Below, piece by piece: positions 17,485-25,711 of a stretch of DNA of 34,634 bases. The stretch is from Frankiales bacterium (GTDB lineage: Bacteria; Actinomycetota; Actinomycetes; Mycobacteriales; SCTD01), in NCBI GenBank assembly GCA_025352005.1, contig JANXUE010000143.1, positions 1 to 34,634 on the forward strand. The letters run 5' to 3'. Position numbers and translations under genes: made by a program. The stretch's first letter is position 1, and the number at the start of each line of letters is the position of its first letter. Below the pieces are notes generated by a model. That model ran no database searches. It worked only from the letters and a program-made list of their open reading frames with translations, and was not told where the DNA came from.

Positions 17485-18711
17485 CTACTTGATGAGGTCG
17501 AAGATCTTGAAGATGGGCATGTACAGTGCCACGATCATCGACCCGACGATGCCACCCAGGAACGCGATCATGAGCGGCTCTATGAGCGCGGTCAGCGACT
17601 CCGTAGTCGACTCGACCTCCTGGTCGTAGAACTGGGCGATCTTGTGGAGCATCGTGTCGAGTGCTCCGGTTTCCTCTCCTACCGCCATCATCTGCACCAC
17701 CATGGGTGGGAAGACGGGATGCTCGGTCAGGGGTCGTGTCAACGACTCACCCGTGCGCACGCTCTCCTGCACGGCTCGGGTGGCCCGCTCGAGGACGACG
17801 TTGCCGGTCGTCTCGGCCACGATGTCGAGGCTTTGCAGGATGGGCACACCGGACTGCATCATCGTGCCCAGGTTGCGGGCGAAGCGGGTCAGCGCGATCT
17901 TGCGGAAAAGCTCGCCGAAAACGGGGAGCTTGAGCTTGAGCGGGTCGACGATGTTGCGCACCTGCTCGGTGCGCTTGATCTTCGCCCAGACGGTCCGGCC
18001 GATGATGACCAGGATGATGAGGGGGATGATTCCGACCTTCAGACCCGTGGACAGGCTCACCAGGATCTGCGTCGGGAGCGGCAGCTTGCCACCAAGGGTC
18101 TTGAACAGCCCCACGAAGGTCGGCACGATGAACAGGAGCATCCCGATCACGGCCAGGACCGCGATGCAGAGAACGACGACCGGATAGGTCATCGCAGACT
18201 TCACCTTGCCGCGGAGCTTGACCTCAGCCTCGTAGTTATTGGCGATCTGCAGCATCACTGAGTCGAGGAAACCGCCGACCTCGCCGGCCTTGCACATGTT
18301 GACCATGAGCGGCGGGAACGCGTCGGGGTGCTTGGCCATGGCTGAAGACAGGCTGTTGCCGGTCTCGATGTCGTTGCGCACCTCACCCAGGACACGGGCC
18401 AGCTCCTTGTTCTCCGTCTGGTCGACGAGGATGTTGAGCGCGCGAAGCAGCGACAGACCAGCGTTGACCATTGTGGCGAACTGGCGCGAGAAGATCGCGA
18501 GGTCCTTGAGCCCGACCTTCTTCGGACCCCCGAAGCCGGGGATCTTCAGCTCCTTGCTCATACCGGCGTTGGTCTGGTTGATGCTGATCGGCGCGTAGCC
18601 CATCGACTTCAGCTTCGTGGCGACCTGACTCGGGGACTCAGCGTCGAGCGTTCCCGTCTTCACCGAGCCGCTCTTGTCGCGGACCTTGTACTCGTACGTC
18701 AGAGATGCCAT
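17485..18711 (-). CDS. pilC: Type IV pilus platform protein PilC
   Basis: 408 aa; FSRQFATMVNAGLSLLRALNIL, CKAGEVGGFLDSVMLQIANNYE, AVGEETGALDTMLHKIAQFYDQEVE; T2SF domains. Confidence 0.96.
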   Translation of the reverse strand: MASLTYEYKVRDKSGSVKTGTLDAESPSQVATKLKSMGYAPISINQTNAGMSKELKIPGFGGPKKVGLKDLAIFSRQFATMVNAGLSLLRALNILVDQTENKELARVLGEVRNDIETGNSLSSAMAKHPDAFPPLMVNMCKAGEVGGFLDSVMLQIANNYEAEVKLRGKVKSAMTYPVVVLCIAVLAVIGMLLFIVPTFVGLFKTLGGKLPLPTQILVSLSTGLKVGIIPLIILVIIGRTVWAKIKRTEQVRNIVDPLKLKLPVFGELFRKIALTRFARNLGTMMQSGVPILQSLDIVAETTGNVVLERATRAVQESVRTGESLTRPLTEHPVFPPMVVQMMAVGEETGALDTMLHKIAQFYDQEVESTTESLTALIEPLMIAFLGGIVGSMIVALYMPIFKIFDLIK

Positions 18712-18723
18712 CGCCCTGTCCCC

Positions 18724-20262
18724 TTATGCCCGGCCGCTGAGGCGCTGGAAGTCCTCGACGTGGTGGCACTTCTCGAGCGCCGCGTCGTAGGTAATCTTGC
18801 CCTTCTTGACCAGCTCTGCGAGGTGCTGGTCCATCGTCGCCATGCCGTGCTTCGCCCCAGCCTGCATGGCCGAGTAGATCTGGTGGGTCTTGCCTTCACG
18901 GATGAGGTTGCGGATCGCCGGAGTGGCAACCAGGATCTCCGTCGCCACCACGCGCCCCTTGCCGTCCACCGTGCGGACGAGCTGCTGGCAGACAACGCCC
19001 TGCAACGCCCCGGCGAGCTGGACGCGGACCTGCTGCTGCTGGTGCGGCGGGAAGACGTCGATGACGCGGTCGATCGTCTGGGCGGCATCCTGCGTGTGCA
19101 GGGTCGCCATGACCAGGTGGCCGGTCTCGGCGGCCGTGAGGGCGACCTCGATCGTCTCGAGGTCCCGCATCTCACCGACCAGGATGATGTCGGGGTCCTG
19201 GCGCAGGACGTGCTTGAGGGCGGCCTTGAAGGACCAGGTGTCCTCCCCGACCTCCCGCTGGTTGACCAGGCACTTCTTGTGCCGGTGCAGGAACTCGATC
19301 GGATCCTCGACCGTCATGATGTGGTCCTGACGCTGACGGTTGGCCAGGTCGACGACAGCGGCGAGGGTCGTGGACTTGCCGGAGCCGGTGGGGCCGGTGA
19401 CCAGCACGAAGCCGCGCGGCAGCATGGCGAAGTTGGCGACGGCCGGCGGGACGCCGAGGTCCTCGAGGGCCCTGATCTCAAAGGGGATCAGGCGGAAGGC
19501 GGCGCCGAGCGCGTCGCGCTGTTTGTAGATGTTGACGCGGAAGCGGGCCCGACCGGGGACGCTGTAGGCGAAGTCGAGCTCGAGGTTCTCCTCGAACTTC
19601 TCGCGCTGCTTTTGGGACAGCACTGCGTAGACCAGCTTGGTCATCACCTGGGGCGTGAGGACTGCGCGCCCCTCGACGGGGACCAGGTGGCCGTTCTCCC
19701 GCACCGTCGGGGGAGCGCCGACCGTGAGGTGCAGGTCGGAGCACTTGCGGTCCAGGACCTCGATGAGCAGCTCGGTGAGGAAGTTGCTGTCGTCGCTGGT
19801 GTCCTCGGCGCCGACGCGGACTGCGGGCGACTCAGCAGCCTGGGCCGAGGCCTGAGCCTTCACCAGGTCCGGGCTGGGCAGTGGCTGCGTGGGAATGGCG
19901 CTGACCACCGGTGCGGCGAGGCCAGGGGCCGGTGCGGCCAACGGTGTGGGAGCAGCCAGCGGAGCTGGTGAGACATGGGCAACCACCCTCGGGGCCGGGG
20001 CGGGAGGGGCCAACGGCGCAGCGAGAGCAGTGGGCGGGGCCGAAGGCGCCATGGCAGCAACAGGCTCTGCATACACGGGCACCGGAGGCGCGACGATCGG
20101 AGCGGCCGGGGGGCTGAAGGCCAATGTGGGCTGGGCCAGGTCCAGTGCGTCAGCTGCATGCAGCTGAGGAGCGGGCGTCCAGTTCGGGTCGAGCGGCGAC
20201 GGGGAGACCGCCGCGGAACCGAAGTACCCATCAGCTCCCGACGATCCCTGCTGCGTGTCCAC
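18724..20262 (-). CDS. pilT: Type IV pilus retraction-type ATPase PilT with long Pro/Ala-rich N-terminal extension
   Basis: GPTGSGKSTTLAAVVDLANRQRQDHIMTVEDPIEFLHRHKKCLVNQREVG...HLVMATLHTQDAAQTIDRVIDVFPPHQQQQVRVQLA; low-complexity N-terminal segment of about 150 aa. Confidence 0.94.
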   Translation of the reverse strand: MDTQQGSSGADGYFGSAAVSPSPLDPNWTPAPQLHAADALDLAQPTLAFSPPAAPIVAPPVPVYAEPVAAMAPSAPPTALAAPLAPPAPAPRVVAHVSPAPLAAPTPLAAPAPGLAAPVVSAIPTQPLPSPDLVKAQASAQAAESPAVRVGAEDTSDDSNFLTELLIEVLDRKCSDLHLTVGAPPTVRENGHLVPVEGRAVLTPQVMTKLVYAVLSQKQREKFEENLELDFAYSVPGRARFRVNIYKQRDALGAAFRLIPFEIRALEDLGVPPAVANFAMLPRGFVLVTGPTGSGKSTTLAAVVDLANRQRQDHIMTVEDPIEFLHRHKKCLVNQREVGEDTWSFKAALKHVLRQDPDIILVGEMRDLETIEVALTAAETGHLVMATLHTQDAAQTIDRVIDVFPPHQQQQVRVQLAGALQGVVCQQLVRTVDGKGRVVATEILVATPAIRNLIREGKTHQIYSAMQAGAKHGMATMDQHLAELVKKGKITYDAALEKCHHVEDFQRLSGRA

Positions 20263-20346
20263 GTGCCCTCCTCCGTTGCCCGAGAACTCGGTTCACGCCT
20301 GCATCGACCGGACGGCCGCCTGCCTTGAGCCGATCGGCCCAGACCG

Positions 20347-22014
20347 TTACACCACGACGCGGAAGATCTCCTCAACCGACGTGATCCCGGCCAGAACCTT
20401 GAGCATCCCGTCGTGGCGAAGCGTGATCATCCCCTGCTCGACGGCGTGCCGACCGATGACCATGGAGGACGCCCGCTCGACCGTCATCCGCTCGATCTCC
20501 TCGTCGACGGCCATGACCTCGTGCAGGGCAAGACGACCCTTGTAACCCGTCTTGGAGCAGGCGGAGCAGCCAATGGGGCGGTAGATGGTGGGCAGCGGCA
20601 TCCCGTCCTGCCAGGGAAAGCGGCCCGCGATGAGGGCTTCCGGCGTCGGGACGTAGGCCTCCTTGCACTTGGCGCAGAGCTTGCGCGCGAGGCGCTGGGC
20701 GAGCACGCAGTCCAGGGCAGAACCGACGAGGAAGGGCTCGATGCCCATCTCGGTCAGCCGCACGATCGCGGACGGGGCGTCGTTCGTGTGCAGGGTCGTC
20801 AACACCAGGTGACCGGTGAGGGAGGCCTCGACGGCGATGTGCGCCGTCTCCTTGTCGCGGATCTCGCCGAGCAGCACGATGTCGGGGTCGGACCGCAGGA
20901 TCGAGCGCAGCGCCGCGGCGAAGGTGAGGCCGGCCTTGACGTTGGTCTGCACCTGGTTGATGCCCGGGAGCCGGTACTCCACGGGGTCCTCGACGGTGAT
21001 GACATTGACCTCGGGCCTGCTGACGATGTTGAGGGTCGCGTACAGCGTCGTCGACTTTCCCGAGCCGGTCGGGCCGGTCACCAGAATCATCCCGTAGGGC
21101 TTCACGAAGCTCTTGGAGTAGACCTCGTAGTTGGAGTCGGAGAAGCCCAGGTCGGACAACTTGAGCATGGCCGTGGAGTTGTCCAGGACACGCATGACGA
21201 TCTTCTCGCCCCATACGGTCGGCAGGGTCGCGACGCGAAGGTCGATCTTCTTGCCGTTGGCGTTGACCGACAGGCGGCCATCCTGCGGGATACGACGCTC
21301 CGCGATGTTGATGTCGGCCATGATCTTCAGGCGGGACGTCACGCCCGAGGTGATCGTCTTCGGGGAGCGCATCACCTCGTGCAACACACCGTCGATCCGG
21401 AACCGCACACGCAGATCGCGTTCGGCCGGCTCGATGTGGATATCGGAGGCACGGTCCTGGATGGCCTGCGTGATCAGCAGGTTGACGAACTTGACGATGG
21501 GGGCGTCTTCGACGACCTCTTTGACCTTGCTGAGGTCGTCGTCGTCGTCGTTCTTGGCGTCGAGCGCCAAGGTGAGGTCGTCCATCTCGGCGTCGCCGCG
21601 GTGGTATTTGTTGATTGCGGCCAGCACGTCAGGCTTGGTCGCGACGACCGGCTTGACCTCCATGCCGCTGATGGAGCGGATGTCGTCGAGGGCGAAGACG
21701 TTGGCCGGGTCGGCCATGGCCACCAACAGCTTGCCGTCGTCGTACCCGATGGGCAAGGCGGTGTGACGGCGGCAGACCGCATCGGAGATCCGGGAGACCG
21801 CGGAGCCGTCAACGCTGTAGTCGCTCAGGTCAACGAACTGCATGCCGATCTGGGTCGCGAGGGCTGCCACGAGCTGGGACTCCGTGAGGGTCCCCAGGTC
21901 GACAAGCACCCGGCCCAGGCTGCGTCCGAGCCGCTGCTGCTCCTCGACCGCGCCGCCGAGCTGCGCGTGGGTGACCAGACCGCCCTCGAGCAGGATGTCG
22001 CCCAACTGCTTCAC
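20347..22014 (-). CDS. pilB: Type IV pilus extension ATPase PilB with MshEN-like N-terminal domain
   Basis: 555 aa; GPTGSGKSTTLYATL, TVEDPVEYRLPGINQVQTN, TTLHTNDAPSAIVRL, CxxC pairs LCAKC/GCSAC; QLGDILLEGGLVTHAQLGGAVEEQ-QRLGR-SLGRVLVDLGTLTESQLVAALATQ. Confidence 0.95.
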   Translation of the reverse strand: MKQLGDILLEGGLVTHAQLGGAVEEQQRLGRSLGRVLVDLGTLTESQLVAALATQIGMQFVDLSDYSVDGSAVSRISDAVCRRHTALPIGYDDGKLLVAMADPANVFALDDIRSISGMEVKPVVATKPDVLAAINKYHRGDAEMDDLTLALDAKNDDDDDLSKVKEVVEDAPIVKFVNLLITQAIQDRASDIHIEPAERDLRVRFRIDGVLHEVMRSPKTITSGVTSRLKIMADINIAERRIPQDGRLSVNANGKKIDLRVATLPTVWGEKIVMRVLDNSTAMLKLSDLGFSDSNYEVYSKSFVKPYGMILVTGPTGSGKSTTLYATLNIVSRPEVNVITVEDPVEYRLPGINQVQTNVKAGLTFAAALRSILRSDPDIVLLGEIRDKETAHIAVEASLTGHLVLTTLHTNDAPSAIVRLTEMGIEPFLVGSALDCVLAQRLARKLCAKCKEAYVPTPEALIAGRFPWQDGMPLPTIYRPIGCSACSKTGYKGRLALHEVMAVDEEIERMTVERASSMVIGRHAVEQGMITLRHDGMLKVLAGITSVEEIFRVVV

Positions 22015-22104
22015 GCGTGCTCCCCCAGGGTCAGGCCGTCACTAGTCCTTCGGCCCGATCGGGTGATCCCTTGACCTCAGCGGGCAACCGGCCCCGCGGG
22101 ATTG

Positions 22105-22365
22105 TCAGTCTCGCTGGGCGAGGACGGACGCAATCTCCTCGAGGGCCTTCGCCTGTGGGGACCCCGGCACGAGCGACGCGGTCGAGCCGTCCCGAAAGCC
22201 CAGCTCCACGCGCGGTCCAGCGGGAGCGGGCGGAGCGGCCACCGGAGGAGGAACAGGCAACGGGGTGTAGACGGGTGAGGGCTCGACAACCCCTACCAGG
22301 GAGGGGATCGCGGAGACAGCAGGCCCGAGCGCATGCTTGCCCGCCCTGCGGCGGAAGGGCCACAT
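22105..22365 (-). CDS. Small Pro-rich protein of unknown function, translationally coupled to the GTPase gene
   Basis: 86 aa MWPFRRRAGKHALGPAV...VELGFRDGSTASLVPGSPQAKALEEIASVLAQRD; TGATG stop/start overlap. Confidence 0.6.
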   Translation of the reverse strand: MWPFRRRAGKHALGPAVSAIPSLVGVVEPSPVYTPLPVPPPVAAPPAPAGPRVELGFRDGSTASLVPGSPQAKALEEIASVLAQRD

Positions 22366-22949
22366 CAGGCGCGGGCAGGCTCAGCGGCGTCGACCGAGTC
22401 CACGACCGAGTACAGCAGGGCCAACAGGACCGCCTTGACCGACTCACGGTCGGTCGCGTCGCACGGGACGATCGCGACCTCGTCGTCGAGGGAGAGCACG
22501 TCCCGGACGTGCTGCTCGTCGTCGGGCCCGATACCGGCGGAACGGTTGAGGGCCACGACGAACGGCACGCGGGCCATCTTGCGGAAGGCCTCGAGGATGC
22601 CGACAGCCTCGTCGAGGGAGTCCTGCCGGGAGCTGTCCACGAGCAGGATGTAACCGAGCATCCCCTCGCCGAGGATCTCCCACATGAAGTCGAAACGGTC
22701 CTGGCCGGGAGTGCCGAACAGGTACAGCACGAGGTCCCGGTCGATGGTGATGCGACCGAAGTCCATGGCCACTGTCGTCTCGGCCTTGCGGGACTTGGTG
22801 TGGTCGGTGACGTCCTTCTCGGTCGACAGGACCGTGATCTCGCTGATGGTGCGGATCAAGGTCGTCTTGCCCGCGGAGAACGGACCCGTCACGACGATCT
22901 TGACTGCGGTGCCGCCGTGCTTGCGACGTCCTGGGGAACGGGTGCTCAT
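22365..22949 (-). CDS. MglA/CvnD-like small Ras-type GTPase
   Basis: KIVVTGPFSAGKTTLIRTISE P-loop, ETTVAMDFGRI, LFGTPGQDRFDFMWE; G4 position reads NRSAG rather than NKxD. Confidence 0.87.
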   Translation of the reverse strand: MSTRSPGRRKHGGTAVKIVVTGPFSAGKTTLIRTISEITVLSTEKDVTDHTKSRKAETTVAMDFGRITIDRDLVLYLFGTPGQDRFDFMWEILGEGMLGYILLVDSSRQDSLDEAVGILEAFRKMARVPFVVALNRSAGIGPDDEQHVRDVLSLDDEVAIVPCDATDRESVKAVLLALLYSVVDSVDAAEPARA

Positions 22950-22951
22950 GG

Positions 22952-24118
22952 CTACAACCCCCTCACACCGGCGATGAGCCTCAACAGCAGGCTCTTGTTC
23001 ACAGACGGATCACGATCGATGTACGACGACGGCGCGGGGTCGGGCTGCAGTTGCGGCGCCAGGGCATGCGCCCCCTGTACGGCGCCGACGCCGGCGGACG
23101 GAGCGCTCGGGCTGTGGGCGGACACGCTGGCAGCGACGGCCGAGCTGCGCATCCCCCCGGACAAGGCGCCGAGGCGGGCCAGGGCCGGCAACGCCTGTTC
23201 GGCGTGGTCGGGCTGGCGCGGCGGTGTGAAGGGCTCGGGTCGCTCAGGGATGACCGGTGGTCGTGCCATCGCGGCCGCAGGGGACACGGGGGCGACGGGG
23301 GCGACGGGGGCGACGGGCACGTCGACGACCGGTGCGACGCCACCCTCGAGGGCAGCGAGCAGCTCCTGGCGTTGGGCCAGGGGGCTGGGCCCCTCGGGCC
23401 GCTCCCCCACGACGACCAGGCCGCGGTCGGCGAGGCCGGCCAGGGTCGACACCACGACGTACTCGCCGGTGCCGGTGAGGGTGACGAGCTGCGCGACGGT
23501 ACGTGCGCCGTCAACGAGGGCGAGCAGCGACCACTCCTCGCGGGACAGGACCGGGTCGGTCCCCGGCACCGGCTGCAGCGAGACGACCGCAGCTCCTGTC
23601 GCGACCTTCTCGGTGAGAGTCGCCCAGGTGTCGAGCCGACGGCGGCCCTCAGCCACCACGTCCTCGACGGGCAGCGAGGCCCCGAGGTCGTCCGGATCGG
23701 CCTCGTCGACAACAAAGGCGAAGTCACCGTTCGGCCAGCGAAGCAGCTCGAAGACCGCATCGGTGGCCTGCTCCGCGGCGTAGCCGGCGAGCACCTCGGC
23801 GTCGAGCCGGCCGGTGTCGGCGAAGGTCTTGGCCAGACCGGAACCAGGAGCCTCGAGGACCTTCTCGACGGCGTCGGCGAGGGTCTCGTCGTCGACGAGG
23901 CCCGCTCCGACGAGGCGGCGGCCCAGAGCCTGGCAGCTCACGTCGCCGCGGCCACCGGTCACGGCGCCGTCGCGCAAGTGCACGACCCCGTGCAGCGCGT
24001 CGCCGTCGCCGTTACTGGCAGCACGGCGCAGGTGCAGCGTCCCCGTCTTCTTCGTATAGCTCAAGAGCTGGAAGATGTCCGGGAGGCTGAACGCGTCAAG
24101 CGTTCCCTCGAGTCTCAC
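22952..24118 (-). CDS. DUF4388 (PATAN-type) domain protein
   Basis: MRLEGTLDAFSLPDIFQLLSYTKKTGTLHLRR typical DUF4388 start; Pro/Ala/Val-rich C-terminal linker. Confidence 0.82.
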   Translation of the reverse strand: MRLEGTLDAFSLPDIFQLLSYTKKTGTLHLRRAASNGDGDALHGVVHLRDGAVTGGRGDVSCQALGRRLVGAGLVDDETLADAVEKVLEAPGSGLAKTFADTGRLDAEVLAGYAAEQATDAVFELLRWPNGDFAFVVDEADPDDLGASLPVEDVVAEGRRRLDTWATLTEKVATGAAVVSLQPVPGTDPVLSREEWSLLALVDGARTVAQLVTLTGTGEYVVVSTLAGLADRGLVVVGERPEGPSPLAQRQELLAALEGGVAPVVDVPVAPVAPVAPVSPAAAMARPPVIPERPEPFTPPRQPDHAEQALPALARLGALSGGMRSSAVAASVSAHSPSAPSAGVGAVQGAHALAPQLQPDPAPSSYIDRDPSVNKSLLLRLIAGVRGL

Positions 24119-24145
24119 GACTGTCCCGTCAGGTCAGTGGGTCGG

Positions 24146-24829
24146 TCAGGACCAGGTCGGGTTGTCGCCCGGCAGGACTGAGCCCGTCGGCGCGTAGGAC
24201 GTCCAAGCGGGGGCCTCGGCCTGAGCCGCGTAAGCCACCGGCTCCGCGTAGGACGGCCCGGTGTAACCCGGCTCGAGGTAGGCAGGCTCAGCGTAGGCAG
24301 GCTCAGCGTAGGTAGGGGCCGGCTCCGCCGGCAGGGCGGGTACGGCGGTGAGCAGCGGCTCGGTGGCCGCGGCCGGATCGGCGGGCGCCCCGGCAAGGAC
24401 TCCGGCGGGGACTGCATCAGAGGCAAGGAGCGGCTCGTCCTCGGCCCGCAGGACGTCGGCGACGAGCGCCGACGCGCGGCGCACCTCGTACAGCATCATG
24501 CCGACCTTGGCGCCCTTGGCGGCGACGGCGACCAGCACCGCCTCGTCGTCGCACGACACCAGGAAGACGGTGCCGGAGTCGCCTTCGATGTAGACCTGGG
24601 ACAGCTCGCCACGGCCAAGGCCCTGCGCTGCGCGCTCGCCGAGTGAGAGCAGGGCGGCGCTCATCGCGGCCACCCGGTCCTCGTCCATCGACGGCGGCAG
24701 CGCGGAGGCCATCGGCAGGCCGTCGAAGCTGACGACGGCAGCCGCCTCGATCTCCGGGGTCTGCGACAGCAGGCCGTGGATGGCCCGGTCGAGACGATCC
24801 GAACGGCTTCCGGCCTGCAGGTCTGACAT
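24146..24829 (-). CDS. Roadblock/LC7 domain protein with C-terminal aromatic repeat tail
   Basis: LDRAIHGLLSQTPEIEAAAVVSFDGLPMASALP...MSAALLSLGERAAQGLGRGELSQVYIEGDSGTVFLVSCDDEAVLVAVAA; internal ATG at 24829; tail AYAEPAYAEPAYLEPGYTGPSYAEP. Confidence 0.87.
   Translation of the reverse strand: MSDLQAGSRSDRLDRAIHGLLSQTPEIEAAAVVSFDGLPMASALPPSMDEDRVAAMSAALLSLGERAAQGLGRGELSQVYIEGDSGTVFLVSCDDEAVLVAVAAKGAKVGMMLYEVRRASALVADVLRAEDEPLLASDAVPAGVLAGAPADPAAATEPLLTAVPALPAEPAPTYAEPAYAEPAYLEPGYTGPSYAEPVAYAAQAEAPAWTSYAPTGSVLPGDNPTWS
24278..24307 (-). repeat. Perfect tandem 15-bp repeat within a degenerate array encoding (Y-A-E-P-A)n
   Basis: GTAGGCAGGCTCAGC twice in tandem; degenerate flanking copies. Confidence 0.8.
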
Positions 24830-24940
24830 GGCGCGCCCCTTCCAGCGGTCGGCCGTGCGCACGACCTAGAACCTGCTTCGGCGCGTTATGGGATGGCCTT
24901 GAGCGCGGGGCCAGGGGGCCGTCGCCGGGCCCGACCCGGA

Positions 24941-25711
24941 TCAGCGCGGGAGAGCCGCGCGCATCGCCGCGAGCGGTGCCGGACGCCCCGTCATCAGCGT
25001 GACCTGGGCGCCGGCCTGGTGCAGCAGCATGGCGATGCCCCCCACGACGGTGGCCCCGGAGCTGGCATAGCGGTCGGCCAGGACGGTCGGCCAGGGGGCG
25101 TAGACCACGTCGAGGAACGTTCCCGCCGCGCCGGGCTCGAGCACGTCACCGGCGCCGGAGGGGGTGGTGTTGACGACCACGTCCCCGTCGGCCGGTGCGA
25201 AGCCGCCGACCGTGACGCGCACGCCCAGGCTCCCCCCGAGCGAGACCAGCGGCGAGGCACGCGCCGGCGACCGCGCCTGCACGGCCACCGACGTGACGCC
25301 GAGCCGGGCCAGGGCCACCAGCGCGCTGGCCGCCGTAGCTCCTGCCCCCAAGATGACAGCGGTGGACGCGGTGGTCGTACCGGCTTCGCGCAGGGCGGCG
25401 AGCACGCCGTCGATGTCGGTGTTGTGGCCTTCGCGCGCGCCGTCCCGGAGCACGACCGTGTTGGCCGCCCCGGTCAGCGCGACATCCGGCGCGGACCAGG
25501 TGAGCAGCGGCAGGATGGTCTGCTTCAGGGGCATCGTGAGCGACAGCCCCGCCCAGTCAGACCCGAGCCCGGCCAGGAAGTCGGTCAGGCCGGCCGGCTC
25601 GAGCTGGACGGCGTCGTAGGTCCAGTCGAGCCCCAGCGCGTGGTACGCCGCCCGGTGCAGCGCGGGCGACAGCGAGTGCGCGATCGGCGAGCCGAGGACC
25701 GCAGCGCGCAC
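24941..25711 (-). CDS. aroE: Shikimate dehydrogenase
   Basis: MRAAVLGSPIAHSLSPALHRAAYHALGLDWTYDA...LTMPLKQTILPLL...GHNTDIDGVLAAL...VILGAGATAASALVAL. Confidence 0.95.
   Translation of the reverse strand: MRAAVLGSPIAHSLSPALHRAAYHALGLDWTYDAVQLEPAGLTDFLAGLGSDWAGLSLTMPLKQTILPLLTWSAPDVALTGAANTVVLRDGAREGHNTDIDGVLAALREAGTTTASTAVILGAGATAASALVALARLGVTSVAVQARSPARASPLVSLGGSLGVRVTVGGFAPADGDVVVNTTPSGAGDVLEPGAAGTFLDVVYAPWPTVLADRYASSGATVVGGIAMLLHQAGAQVTLMTGRPAPLAAMRAALPR

Noticed and set aside
20413-22074. 553-aa plus-strand ORF opposite pilB
   Set aside because: Antisense shadow of a strong PilB coding region; composition typical of spurious high-GC frames.
22017-23783. 588-aa plus-strand ORF opposite the GTPase and DUF4388 genes
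   Set aside because: Spans several genuine minus-strand genes and intergenic overlaps; no recognisable domain.
7518-24829. T4P locus as a recent mobile genomic island
   Set aside because: No integrase, transposase, tRNA or flanking direct repeats seen; same orientation and apparently uniform GC argue for an old, vertically stable arrangement.
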